Source of the DNA: RGIG8745 sp045576655
Lineage (GTDB): Bacteria > Bacteroidota > Bacteroidia > Bacteroidales > Bacteroidaceae
NCBI GenBank assembly: GCA_045576655.1
Contig: JAZNGW010000011.1
Location: 1-64,000, forward strand
Direction of reading: 5' to 3'
Length of the DNA: 64,000 nt
In this document: positions 41,926 to 50,618 of the stretch, piece by piece
Numbering within the stretch: position 1 is the stretch's first letter
Layout of the letters: every line of letters starts with the position of its first letter
Program-made: the position numbers and the translations under genes
Notes under the pieces: generated by a model
What the model was told of the DNA's origin: nothing
The model's database searches: none
Seen by the model: only the letters and a program-made list of their open reading frames with translations

Positions 41926-42342
41926 TTACGTCTTGGAATAAAAGATGTCACAATTATTCGTTATGGGGTCATACATGTATGTTTCTGATTTAAAGCTATA
42001 TTCACCAAAGTTCATCAATATCCCTATTTTGGAATTTGTTAAGCGCAAGTAATTGAATAATTGAGCTCTGTGCTCAGGTAGAATCTTTTCTACAGCTTTC
42101 AATTCTACAATGATATTATCATAGCAGACAAAGTCTGCACGATAGTATTTGTCTAATGGTATACCTCTATAATATATTTGTATCCTTTTTTCGGCTTCAT
42201 GAGGGATTTTGCGTAATCCCAATTCTATAGACAACGCTTCTTGGTATACAGGCTCTAATAAACCTTTTCTTAGTTCAGAATGCACTTGCATGGCAGCGCC
42301 TATAATGGAATAAATCCTTTTAGCGATTTCGTCATGTGACAT
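41926..42342 (-). CDS. GxxExxY protein
   Basis: 138 residues with the family motif GLLEPVYQ (Gly-x-x-Glu-x-x-Tyr), then ELGLRKIPHEAEKRIQIYYRG, DFVCYDNIIVELKAV and LNYLRLTNSKIGILMNFG-like segments. The family resembles PD-(D/E)XK nucleases in fold (ADFV, VELKAV), but its function is not established. It is AT-rich compared with fcl and gmd on either side and looks like an insertion into the fucose gene pair. Such genes are common near capsule and nucleotide-sugar loci in Bacteroidota. Confidence 0.9.
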   Translation of the reverse strand: MSHDEIAKRIYSIIGAAMQVHSELRKGLLEPVYQEALSIELGLRKIPHEAEKRIQIYYRGIPLDKYYRADFVCYDNIIVELKAVEKILPEHRAQLFNYLRLTNSKIGILMNFGEYSFKSETYMYDPITNNCDIFYSKT

Positions 42343-42385
42343 TCTTGAGGGATTATTGTAAATTAGTGAATATTAGTGTTTTGTG

Positions 42386-43480
42386 TTACTTCACAATTCC
42401 CTTTTCGAGGTACTCTGCGAGGTTGGTGCGTACCTGCTCGCCGGCACGCTCGATAGCAACTTTCGCCATGTCGTTGTCTACCATGAGCTTGACGAGTTGT
42501 TCGAAGGTTGTCTTCTTTGTAGGATCCCAACCGAGCTTCTGCTTAGCCTTTGTAGGGTCGCCCCAGAGGTTGACAACGTCGGTAGGGCGGTAGAAGTCTG
42601 GCGACACCTCTACGAGGCACTTGCCTGTAGCCTTGTCGTAACCCTTCTCGTCCATGCCCTCGCCACGGAACTCAAGTTCGATGCCGGCATGCTTGAATGC
42701 ATAGTAGCAGAACTCGCGCACGGAGTGCTGTTCGCCGGTAGCGATGACGAAGTCTTCAGGTTCGTCCTGCTGGAGGATAAGCCACATGCACTCCACATAG
42801 TCCTTTGCATAGCCCCAGTCGCGGAGCGAAGAGAGGTTGCCCAGATAGAGTTTGTCCTGTTTGCCCTGAGCGATGCGTGCTGCAGCAAGTGTAATCTTGC
42901 GGGTGACGAAGGTTTCGCCACGGCGCTCGCTCTCGTGGTTGAACAGGATGCCCGAACAGCAATACATGTTGTATGCCTCACGATATTCCTTAACGATCCA
43001 GAAACCGTAAAGTTTGGCTACGGCATAAGGGCTGTAAGGATGGAACGGTGTATTCTCGTTCTGCGGAACCTCTTCGACCTTTCCGTAGAGTTCGGAAGTC
43101 GAAGCCTGATAAATGCGACAACTGTCAGAGAGTCCGCACTGGCGCACTGCTTCAAGAACACGCAAAACGCCTGTTGCATCGACGTCAGCAGTGAACTCAG
43201 GCGAGTCGAAGCTGACCTGCACATGGCTCTGTGCAGCAAGGTTGTATATTTCCGTAGGGCGCACCTTGTTTACCACGCCCAAGATGCTCATGGAGTCGCC
43301 AAGGTCAGCGTAGTGGAGGTGGAAATTAGGTTGTCCTTCCAAATGAGCGATGCGTTCGCGGAAGTCAACTGATGAGCGGCGGATAGTGCCGTGCACGTCA
43401 TAACCTTTTTCCAAAAGGAACTCAGCCAGGTACGAACCGTCCTGTCCTGTGATACCTGTGATCAATGCAACTTTTTTCAT
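42386..43480 (-). CDS. gmd: GDP-mannose 4,6-dehydratase
   Basis: 364 residues. NADP-binding motif GITGQDGSYLAEFL at the start, then RRSSVDFRERIAHLEG, the catalytic Thr/Ser-Glu segment STSELYG, and SPYAVAKLYG with the active Tyr and Lys. It makes GDP-4-keto-6-deoxymannose, the substrate of Fcl. It is the first gene of the gmd-GxxExxY-fcl-manA run. A TATTTTTG element is upstream (43532-43539, minus strand). GDP-fucose may be used for capsule or glycoprotein O-glycosylation. Confidence 0.96.
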   Translation of the reverse strand: MKKVALITGITGQDGSYLAEFLLEKGYDVHGTIRRSSVDFRERIAHLEGQPNFHLHYADLGDSMSILGVVNKVRPTEIYNLAAQSHVQVSFDSPEFTADVDATGVLRVLEAVRQCGLSDSCRIYQASTSELYGKVEEVPQNENTPFHPYSPYAVAKLYGFWIVKEYREAYNMYCCSGILFNHESERRGETFVTRKITLAAARIAQGKQDKLYLGNLSSLRDWGYAKDYVECMWLILQQDEPEDFVIATGEQHSVREFCYYAFKHAGIELEFRGEGMDEKGYDKATGKCLVEVSPDFYRPTDVVNLWGDPTKAKQKLGWDPTKKTTFEQLVKLMVDNDMAKVAIERAGEQVRTNLAEYLEKGIVK

Positions 43481-43531
43481 TTTTGAAGTATGTATGTGTG
43501 TTGTTAATAGTTTGCTTTATCCATAGATGTG

Positions 43532-43563
43532 CAAAAATACATAAAAAATGCGGGGCAAACAAT
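43532..43563 (-). promoter_or_regulatory. possible gmd promoter
   Basis: On the minus strand ATTG, 20 bases, TATTTTTG (43539-43532). It overlaps the preceding terminator stem, so expression may be linked to readthrough. Confidence 0.4.
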
Positions 43564-43578
43564 ATGCTCCGCATTTTT
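43541..43578 (-). terminator. terminator of the 43635 outer-membrane gene
   Basis: AAAATGCGG and GC pair with GC and CCGCATTTT around a 12-base loop. The minus strand continues TTTTTATG. It lies past the stop of the barrel gene at 43635. Confidence 0.7.
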
Positions 43579-43634
43579 ATGTGAATTTTAAGATAGCCTG
43601 ATTTGCTTAATGTTGTTGACTAAATAACAGTTAT

Positions 43635-44180
43635 TTAGAAAGAATAACCTAAACGGAAGTAGATGTTGCTGTTCTTGCTCTTAACGTCTGGAGCGTTGTC
43701 AAAGTCAACCTTGATGAGATCCGTGAATCCGTATTCATAGCCAACCTTCAATGAGAACTGCTTGTATTCAGCCTTGAATCCTGCTGACAAACCGAAATCA
43801 AGAGCAGATTTCAATTCGCCCATGTCTGAGTCGTCTTTGCCAATCATGTAACCAACATAAGGACCAGCGAGGACGCTCAAGTTGATTTCTTCGCCCTTGA
43901 AGAATTTCCAACCTGCATTAGCGTCAATCTGTATGAAAGATGGACTCCAGTCTTTTCCTCCCTTTGTAACATAACTAACACCTGCAGTCCAGTCGAAAGT
44001 CTCGTTGATAGGAGCAGTGTAATCAACGCCGATATTCAAGAACTTGAATTCTGCATCAGCATCTTCATCCATGATAACGTCTGCCATGTTTGCACCGTAC
44101 CAAGCTGTAAACTTACCATCCTGTGCACTTGCTGTGAGAGCTGTGAATGCTACTGCGATAGCCAAAAGAACTTTTTTCAT
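43635..44180 (-). CDS. outer-membrane beta-barrel protein
   Basis: 181 residues with a signal peptide (about 1-19, ending ASAQ). An eight-strand-type barrel follows, with alternating patterns (FDWTAGVSYV, LSVLAGPYVGYMIG, FSLKVGYEYGF) and a terminal Phe (IYFRLGYSF). This is an OmpW/OmpX-like layout of the porin-family or outer-membrane-protein-beta-barrel type, function unknown. It is monocistronic, with a terminator at 43541-43578. A TACATTTG element lies about 90 bases upstream, and a C8-tract motif, also found ahead of the fimbrial operon, is about 115 bases upstream. Confidence 0.88.
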   Translation of the reverse strand: MKKVLLAIAVAFTALTASAQDGKFTAWYGANMADVIMDEDADAEFKFLNIGVDYTAPINETFDWTAGVSYVTKGGKDWSPSFIQIDANAGWKFFKGEEINLSVLAGPYVGYMIGKDDSDMGELKSALDFGLSAGFKAEYKQFSLKVGYEYGFTDLIKVDFDNAPDVKSKNSNIYFRLGYSF

Positions 44181-44270
44181 AATTAAATTAGTTTTGTTGA
44201 GACCATGTACATTTGTTACATCACTAATGAAAACCTATGGTCTCGTTAAGTCTTCATTAACGATTCATTG

Positions 44271-44325
44271 CAAATGTATACAAATATTTTGGTTTTACCC
44301 CCCCCTAAAGGTTAAATAATGTTAA
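44271..44325 (-). promoter_or_regulatory. upstream region with C8 tract and TACATTTG, copy 1
   Basis: Plus strand: C8 run at 44298-44305 within TTTTACCCCCCCC, followed by TAAAGGTTAAATAATGTTAA. On the minus strand TACATTTG (44278-44271) could be the TAnnTTTG element. Nearly the same block is at 57141-57171. Confidence 0.5.
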
Positions 44326-44410
44326 GTATGCCGATTTCGCGTAGGAAAAGAGATAATTGTTTATAATGAATCATACACCAATGATAGTTTGCGTCAATCA
44401 GTGTATAATG

Positions 44411-46534
44411 TCAAAAACTGTACTGCACACCGAGGTTTAGGGATTGCAGAAGCATATAGTCGCGCGTCATGCTTTCAGGTAAGTTAAACTTTTTGAAGAC
44501 GTAGAATGTAGGTGACAGGAATAATTGTACTTTATGGTTGATGTCGTAAGATAGGTTGAGACCTGCGTTGGCACCTATATAATTATCCTTCAGCATTTTG
44601 TCATCAATTATATACTGATGGTTTTCTTGCCTGCGCTCTAATGGACTCATTTCGTTGCTTTCGCCGAAGAGCATAGCTAATGTCGGACCTGCATATAATT
44701 CTAAGTGCCATTTGCGGTTCTTCTGGTTTGTGAATAGATTTGTGAGGTTGAGGACATAGTCTGCGGAGAGGAGTCCGAAGTGGAACGTTCTCTTCCATAG
44801 TCCTGTCCTGCTTACTGGAGCATAGTCCAATTCAGGGTAATCAAGGTTATAACCGACGTAGTTTGACATGATGTTGCCGCTTAAAGCCATGTATTCAAAT
44901 CCAAGTCGTACGCCAGAATAATTGTCGAATCTGTATGTTGCAAATGCCGAAGCGTTCCATTGCAGAGTGTTGCTGCCCTCGTAGTTTGACTTTGTTGACA
45001 TCAAGGTCACACCACCGCCCGCTCCAACTGTGAAACGTGATTCCTCATAATTCACATTCTCCTTTTCGTTGAGATATTTGTGCGGACGGAGCATCATGGA
45101 GATACCTATGTTGGCGCTGAAAACGTCATCAGCAAAGCGTTTGTTCCAGTTAACGTTGCGATAAGGAAGTTTATATATATTGCGCGAGTATCGCGGTTCG
45201 ACAAACAGACGCAGACCATCGTGGAGTTTCGTCCATAGTTGCAGGCCAGCTGTATATGATTCGGAATGGCAACTGAGACGCTTCTTGTCTTCGTGGTGCT
45301 TTATCAACCACCCCATCTCGCCTCCTAAAAGAATATGGAGTCCGAACTGTTCGTCCCAAGTGTATTTTTGTGTGAAACCAAACGGATCAATCATAGCCTC
45401 CGCACCGACACCAAACAGGAGCGAGTGCATCTTGTTTACGTATTCAGGCCTGATAGGAGGATCGTTTTTAGCAGGGGTAGTTTCCTTGCTCCAAGTAAAT
45501 GTCATTGACGACAGCGAGAATCGCAGACCTATAGCAGGCGAGAACCATTTTCCAAGCGAAGCCCTCAAGTTATGTCCTAAAGACCCTTCAAAACCCAGAT
45601 TGGTCGATTTTGTGAGAGTAACGCCATTTGACAGCTCGATGAAAAATGGCGACTGCCATGATTTTAGTAAGTTGTCGTCGCCTGGAGCGTGGACATATCC
45701 TTTGCGACGCAAGTATTTTGTTCGGGCCTCTGGTGTAAGGTTGTTGTTTAAGTAGTATACGAAGTTGAGATTCGCCCCATAGAAAATGTCATACTCGCGC
45801 CAGTTTCTTTTCTCTGAAAGGTCGTAATGATCCTGTGCAATGCCGATGTAGGGTTCGATGTTGAGGTATCCTTGCGGTCCGGTGAAGAAACGGAATTGTA
45901 GACCTGCATGTCCCTCAAATGCGTCCTCCTCTCTGAAGTTTTTTATCTTGGAGTGGTGGTAACCTAATCCCAGTACGGTAGACACGTTCATATAGCGGTC
46001 GGGCCTGTAACCATTGAAGTAGGCGCTGACGTTAAAGAGATGGTCTAAGCGTATGCCATAGCGTTGAAACAGGATATCCTTGCTTCTCTGGTAACCAAAC
46101 GCTCCGTTGATGTACAGCCTTAAAGAGTGTTGTTCATTTATATGTCGTCCAACTCCGAACTGCACCGCTGTCAGATTGTCAAATTCATAATTGCTGGCAG
46201 GAGGGAGCATCTGTTCCATTCCTGCGCCGAACTGCAAGTATGTATGGTTATACCAATGCGTCGTGCTGTCATACTTGAGTGTATCGGTAAAAATTTCGTT
46301 CTTAGGACGGTATCGTTTGTTGGGGATGTCAAGTATGTATAAGGAGTCGTTTTTTGCTTTATTATCGCGTGATTTTAATGCGGAATCCCCCCTTAGAAAC
46401 ATCTCCTCGTCAAGACTGTCGTTGGGTACGGTAATATTTTTAGGTATAATTGTCTGCCCACAAGCGGTCTGCGTGTATAGACTAGTTATTAGCAGAAATG
46501 CTCCAATAGATATGTGGATTGATTTAATGTGCAT
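44411..46534 (-). CDS. large outer-membrane multi-barrel protein of the fimbrial operon
   Basis: 707 residues with a signal peptide (about 1-26, ending ACGQ). Three successive beta-strand-rich modules can be seen, each opening with a similar phrase: LQFGAGMEQMLPPASNYEF (about residue 100), IELSNGVTLTKSTNLGFEG (about 300) and VGAGGGVTLMSTKSNYEG (about 500). It ends in LNLGVQYSF, a typical outer-membrane barrel C-terminus. No family name is certain. It follows the OmpA-like gene by 5 bases as the last gene of the operon. A role in anchoring or exporting fimbriae is inferred from position. Confidence 0.8.
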   Translation of the reverse strand: MHIKSIHISIGAFLLITSLYTQTACGQTIIPKNITVPNDSLDEEMFLRGDSALKSRDNKAKNDSLYILDIPNKRYRPKNEIFTDTLKYDSTTHWYNHTYLQFGAGMEQMLPPASNYEFDNLTAVQFGVGRHINEQHSLRLYINGAFGYQRSKDILFQRYGIRLDHLFNVSAYFNGYRPDRYMNVSTVLGLGYHHSKIKNFREEDAFEGHAGLQFRFFTGPQGYLNIEPYIGIAQDHYDLSEKRNWREYDIFYGANLNFVYYLNNNLTPEARTKYLRRKGYVHAPGDDNLLKSWQSPFFIELSNGVTLTKSTNLGFEGSLGHNLRASLGKWFSPAIGLRFSLSSMTFTWSKETTPAKNDPPIRPEYVNKMHSLLFGVGAEAMIDPFGFTQKYTWDEQFGLHILLGGEMGWLIKHHEDKKRLSCHSESYTAGLQLWTKLHDGLRLFVEPRYSRNIYKLPYRNVNWNKRFADDVFSANIGISMMLRPHKYLNEKENVNYEESRFTVGAGGGVTLMSTKSNYEGSNTLQWNASAFATYRFDNYSGVRLGFEYMALSGNIMSNYVGYNLDYPELDYAPVSRTGLWKRTFHFGLLSADYVLNLTNLFTNQKNRKWHLELYAGPTLAMLFGESNEMSPLERRQENHQYIIDDKMLKDNYIGANAGLNLSYDINHKVQLFLSPTFYVFKKFNLPESMTRDYMLLQSLNLGVQYSF

Positions 46535-46539
46535 CGTTT

Positions 46540-49389
46540 CTATTCTGTTGTAGAAGTGTTACTTTCTTCAGTAGACTGTTCGCTATCTTCAGATTCTTTT
46601 TTGTTTTTTCGTTCATATTCTCTTGCCTTCATTATCTCTTCGAACCTTTCGCGGTATAGTGGTATCTCCTGTCGTTTATATCTGTGTTTTTTTCTTACTA
46701 GTTCTTCGTTGATATTTCCCTCCTCAAAATAGAGAAATTTACAACTATGGTCAAGGTCAAAACAATGCTGGAAATATGCGAGGAATTGTTTGGTGTTGTT
46801 TTCCCGTTTCTTTATGCCACCAGTTTCATTTAGCCATTCTGACTCAAGTTCGTTATATCTCTTTTTAATAGAACTATAGAAATTGTACTTTTTATTATCC
46901 GTGTCATACAAATCGTCTTCTTCTTTTGTTGTTAAAAGACGATATTGTTTAAAATTTTCTTTTGATAGTTTTTTTAATAGCTCTTGATCCGATGTTTCTA
47001 AACCTGTAATTAATTCATCTAATCTCTTTAGATTAGCAGTTTCATCAAAAACTAAATTTCTTTCGTTTTCAAGATACTTAGAGTCTGCGTGTAACATTCC
47101 GAATAGATACCACTTTCTTGGATCAGTATCGTCCATTTGGTCAATCAAGTCATATGTTTCTTGCCATGTAATACCTAATATGTCTTTTAATGTGGTGAAA
47201 TATTCGGTGTATAGTATTGCCTTGTTTGTTAGGTTTGAATTTATCACGAAATCAAAAGCTTTTTCGCCTTCAACTATTTGTTCTTCAGTCTTTAATTCAT
47301 TTGGACGGAAATACAATTTTAAGTTTAAGAAGTGCTTCAGATTTTGTATTTTGGGTTCATCTGGCATTACATTCACAATTGCTTTAGCAGTGTCCGAGTC
47401 CATTGACTTAAAATACATGATAGCTTGGTTTATAAGAATTTCTTTTCTGTTTATTATCCAATGCCCAGCTTCGGGTACCAATGAATCGAAATATTCTTTT
47501 TTGTCTTTATCAATAGCGATAAAAGAACCCTTTGTCGTGTCTGCACTTATAGTATCTTTGGTTATTGAGTCTATTTTGTATTCTATTTTTATTGAGTCTA
47601 TTGCAAGATGAATGAATGGGCGAAGAATGTTTAAGTCGACAATGCCCTTTTTTTGCTGTAGGTTTGCCATCTTGACGGCAATATATGGTGAGAATTTATT
47701 TTTTTCATAGCCTGCTTTTCTGGTGATCTCCTTATAAGCAAAAGGGATAAGTTTTTCAAGTTCGGCACTATCTTTAATGACAGAGAAAAGATTGTAAAAG
47801 TCTCCATCCGAAAAATGTTTAGTGCCATCTTTGTATTGAGGGTCGTTGTAGTATTTGTCTGCGGCTTCTTCTGGTGTTAAAACCTTGTTTGTAGTGTATG
47901 TGTATGAGCATTTCATAACACGCAAGTTTTCTAACGCCACTTTGATAGTCGTGTCATAATTAGATAGTATTCTTTTAAGTGTTAGATTTATGTTACCTTT
48001 GTCACCTAAAGCTTTTATGAAATGTCTTACAGTGTCAGCCTCTGTTTTGAATCCTAATTTTTCAAGTTCTTTTGCTGCATCTTCCCAAGTGTAAACTTTT
48101 GGTGGAAGAACTTTAATGTCTTGAGATGTGAGTATACCTCTTACATGTTGTAAAATCATTGACTTTGCAACTTGTGCTCTTTGGTTTGCCAGCAATGTGT
48201 TTCTACTAATACTGCCTTCAGGAGATGCTCCTCCCTCGACGGAAACGCCCCAAAGATCGTCTCCATAGGATCTCAGCTCCTCTCCCATTTTTTGTGACTC
48301 AATAAGATTGGTAGAGTCTTTGGTTAGGATTGCTGAATTTGATTCAAATTTTAGTTTTAGATCTCTGGGGACATCTATTGGATTCGCTTTCGCTATTTCT
48401 TTAAATTCATCAGATAGGGGTAAGTCTACGGCAGCTAGAGAAAAATCAATGAATTTCATTGGCCTTATTCTATTGCAAGTTGTATACCCTGTCACATAAT
48501 GTGTTTTGTGGGTGAAGTCATCCAAATATATAGGGTAGCACCCTTTAAGTTTCTTGTCTTCTAATTTTTCTTTTTTTGTTTTTGAATATATAACAGTTGT
48601 TCTTAATTGATATTCACCAGGTTTTTCTCCTAAATCTTTAAGGTCGCTTTTTTGATATTTCGCAACAGGGTCATTCTTTTTATAATCATAATCCATTCTT
48701 TTGTCTTGGATTGTATAATATGTACTGGCGTCATATACTAAAGGTTTGAGATAATGGATAGTGTCCTCTGTAGAACAATCTACAATACAAGGCTGTATGG
48801 TTAGCCTTGTATTATCTTTAATTCTTCCTTTTTTGAACCATGAGTTAATGTTAATTATTATTTCGTCTTCTGTGTCAACTGTTGGTAATGGTTCGACAAT
48901 AATTGTGCGCTTACCACTGATTGTGACGTCATCCAAATTATTACCATCGTCAAATATAACTTTACCTTTATTGCGGACGATTTTTTGTACTGATTCTATT
49001 TGTGAGTTGAATGCTGAACTAAAAAACACAAATGACGCCCCTGGCATCACAGATAATTCCTCAAATACACCATTAGGCATTGTTTGCTTTAATGCTATTT
49101 TTTCAATTTCGCAATAGATTCTGAAGTTCTTTTCCACATCGTAAAGATTTTTTTTATGTTTGTTCTTTAACTCGTCAATTTTTGTTTTTACTTTTTCAGC
49201 TCTATTGCTTTTGACAACAACATAAAACATTAAGCGTGGAGTTTCTTTATTGTTTTCGCTATTGTCTTTATCGATGACAAATACCTGACCTTCTACTTTC
49301 ATTGTCTGTCCCGCCATTGTTTCTGGCAGAGCGAAAGCGATGAGGGTGAGTAGGAGAGAAAGGAGGAATATACTGGTGGATTTGTTCAT
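46540..49389 (-). CDS. large OmpA-like periplasmic protein of the fimbrial operon
   Basis: 949 residues: signal peptide (about 1-28). An N-terminal domain (29-148) is shared with the truncated neighbour gene at 49432, and a beta-rich middle covers 150-335. An OmpA-like peptidoglycan-binding domain covers about 340-420 (LKLKFESNSAIL; EGGASPEG 385-392; NQRAQ), then a 520-residue mainly helical, charged tail. Similar OmpA/DUF3868-type proteins occur in Bacteroidales fimbrial loci, but the long tail is unusual. It probably links the fimbrial base to peptidoglycan (inference). The start lies 42 bases after the truncated paralogue and the stop 5 bases before the barrel gene. Confidence 0.82.
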   Translation of the reverse strand: MNKSTSIFLLSLLLTLIAFALPETMAGQTMKVEGQVFVIDKDNSENNKETPRLMFYVVVKSNRAEKVKTKIDELKNKHKKNLYDVEKNFRIYCEIEKIALKQTMPNGVFEELSVMPGASFVFFSSAFNSQIESVQKIVRNKGKVIFDDGNNLDDVTISGKRTIIVEPLPTVDTEDEIIININSWFKKGRIKDNTRLTIQPCIVDCSTEDTIHYLKPLVYDASTYYTIQDKRMDYDYKKNDPVAKYQKSDLKDLGEKPGEYQLRTTVIYSKTKKEKLEDKKLKGCYPIYLDDFTHKTHYVTGYTTCNRIRPMKFIDFSLAAVDLPLSDEFKEIAKANPIDVPRDLKLKFESNSAILTKDSTNLIESQKMGEELRSYGDDLWGVSVEGGASPEGSISRNTLLANQRAQVAKSMILQHVRGILTSQDIKVLPPKVYTWEDAAKELEKLGFKTEADTVRHFIKALGDKGNINLTLKRILSNYDTTIKVALENLRVMKCSYTYTTNKVLTPEEAADKYYNDPQYKDGTKHFSDGDFYNLFSVIKDSAELEKLIPFAYKEITRKAGYEKNKFSPYIAVKMANLQQKKGIVDLNILRPFIHLAIDSIKIEYKIDSITKDTISADTTKGSFIAIDKDKKEYFDSLVPEAGHWIINRKEILINQAIMYFKSMDSDTAKAIVNVMPDEPKIQNLKHFLNLKLYFRPNELKTEEQIVEGEKAFDFVINSNLTNKAILYTEYFTTLKDILGITWQETYDLIDQMDDTDPRKWYLFGMLHADSKYLENERNLVFDETANLKRLDELITGLETSDQELLKKLSKENFKQYRLLTTKEEDDLYDTDNKKYNFYSSIKKRYNELESEWLNETGGIKKRENNTKQFLAYFQHCFDLDHSCKFLYFEEGNINEELVRKKHRYKRQEIPLYRERFEEIMKAREYERKNKKESEDSEQSTEESNTSTTE

Positions 49390-49431
49390 GTGGATATATA
49401 GGTTAAATCTAAAGTGTGTTAACAGATTATT

Positions 49432-49911
49432 TTAAAAGAATCGTGGCATGGTTGATATGTTGATGAGAATGTGCGCGTCTTCAAATATAACTTTGCCATT
49501 ATTGCAGATGATTTGTTGAACTGATTTTATTTGTGAATTGAATGCAGAGCTAAAGAAAACGAACGAAGAGTCTTGCATTACGGACTCCTCAAAAGTTCCA
49601 TTTGGCATAGTGTGTTTTAATGTTATTTCTTTATTTTCGCAATAAATTCTGAGAAACTTTTCTGCATCATAAAGATTTTTTTTATGTTTGTTCTTTAACT
49701 CGTCAATCTTTTTTTTTACCTTTTCTGCTCTACTGCTTTTTACAACGACATAAAACATCTTGTTTGGAACTTCTTTTTCTCCGTCTTTGATAAATACCTG
49801 ACCTTCAATTTTCATTGTTTTTTGACTCATGGCCCTCTCGGGCATAGCGAACATGAGGAAAAGAAGCGTGAAAGCGACTGTGAATGTGCGTATATGGGGA
49901 TTTTGGCTCAT
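49432..49911 (-). CDS. truncated paralogue of the OmpA-like protein's N-terminal domain
   Basis: 159 residues with a signal peptide. About residues 31-146 (MKIEGQVF, KMFYVVVKSSRAEKVKKKID, SFVFFSSAFNSQIKSVQQI) closely match residues 30-147 of the next gene product. The match ends at GKVIFEDAH, after which the chain reads ILINISTMPRFF and stops. It has none of the OmpA or helical parts. It could be the leftover of a duplication, with the C-terminus replaced after a deletion, or a separate secreted domain. The reading frame is intact over the shared part. Confidence 0.75.
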   Translation of the reverse strand: MSQNPHIRTFTVAFTLLFLMFAMPERAMSQKTMKIEGQVFIKDGEKEVPNKMFYVVVKSSRAEKVKKKIDELKNKHKKNLYDAEKFLRIYCENKEITLKHTMPNGTFEESVMQDSSFVFFSSAFNSQIKSVQQIICNNGKVIFEDAHILINISTMPRFF

Positions 49912-49970
49912 ATTGATAGTTTTTGGAATTATAGTAATCTGTTAAAGAATAATGTTTTTGTGAAGGCGCT

Positions 49971-50525
49971 TTATTTCAAAATGTACGTCAGAGACACTCC
50001 GATGCGAGTGGGGAGGAGATAGTAGCCAGTGGCGTTAGTCTTGATGGCTCCGTCCTGGGTGAAGTCGTTGTAGTTGTCATACTGGTAGTATTCTTTGTGC
50101 TTGTAACCGATGATACCGAAGCCGGCATGGGTATCGATATTGAGACGGTTGGTTATGTTGAAGACGTAACCGAAGGTAAGTCCTGCACCGTAGGCTGTTC
50201 CGTCATAGAATTTTCCTTTCCAAAATATGTCGTATGAGGCGCCGATGGCACCGACTCCGACGAAGTGTTTGTGCATTGGTCGTCCGCCGAACCAGTAGCG
50301 CAGTTCTGGCTGTACTCCAATCATTTTCATATCCTGTCCCCAGGGTTTGTAGTTGCCAAAAACGTTCAAACCGATGGTTGTGCGTTCGCCTGTAACCATT
50401 TCTGCTCCGATGTTAGGGGTCTGAAACAGATCGAGCATCAAGTCTGTTCCGATAGCCAGTTGCTGAGCTTGTGTCTTGGTGGCACAGAGCAATGTGAGCA
50501 TGAGTATGGATATGAGTCGTTTCAT
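49971..50525 (-). CDS. DUF3575-type outer-membrane protein
   Basis: 184 residues with a signal peptide (about 1-20, ending TQAQ) and a barrel of the DUF3575 kind: LFQTPNIGAEMVTGERTTIGL, PELRYWFGGRPMHKHFVGV, ending VSLTYILK. DUF3575 proteins regularly occur in Bacteroidales fimbrillin operons. A second member (55845) opens this operon. It follows the 376-residue fimbrillin by 93 bases, with a hairpin in the gap. Confidence 0.85.
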   Translation of the reverse strand: MKRLISILMLTLLCATKTQAQQLAIGTDLMLDLFQTPNIGAEMVTGERTTIGLNVFGNYKPWGQDMKMIGVQPELRYWFGGRPMHKHFVGVGAIGASYDIFWKGKFYDGTAYGAGLTFGYVFNITNRLNIDTHAGFGIIGYKHKEYYQYDNYNDFTQDGAIKTNATGYYLLPTRIGVSLTYILK

Positions 50526-50557
50526 GTTGTGATGTGTAAGGGAATGTTGTTGGGTAA

Positions 50558-50586
50558 TGAGGGTACGCCTCGAAGACGTACCCTCA
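50558..50586 (-). terminator. hairpin between fimbrillin and DUF3575 genes
   Basis: TGAGGGTACG (50558-50567) pairs with CGTACCCTCA (50577-50586) around a 9-base loop. There is no T-tract. Attenuation or 3'-end protection of the abundant fimbrillin transcript is likelier than full termination. Confidence 0.55.
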
Positions 50587-50618
50587 TCAAATAAAGTGTT
50601 TATGAAAAATGAGATTGC

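Noticed and set aside
42383..43372. 329-codon plus-strand frame opposite gmd
   Set aside because: Antisense shadow of gmd, which is clear from its motifs; no recognisable domain in the shadow.
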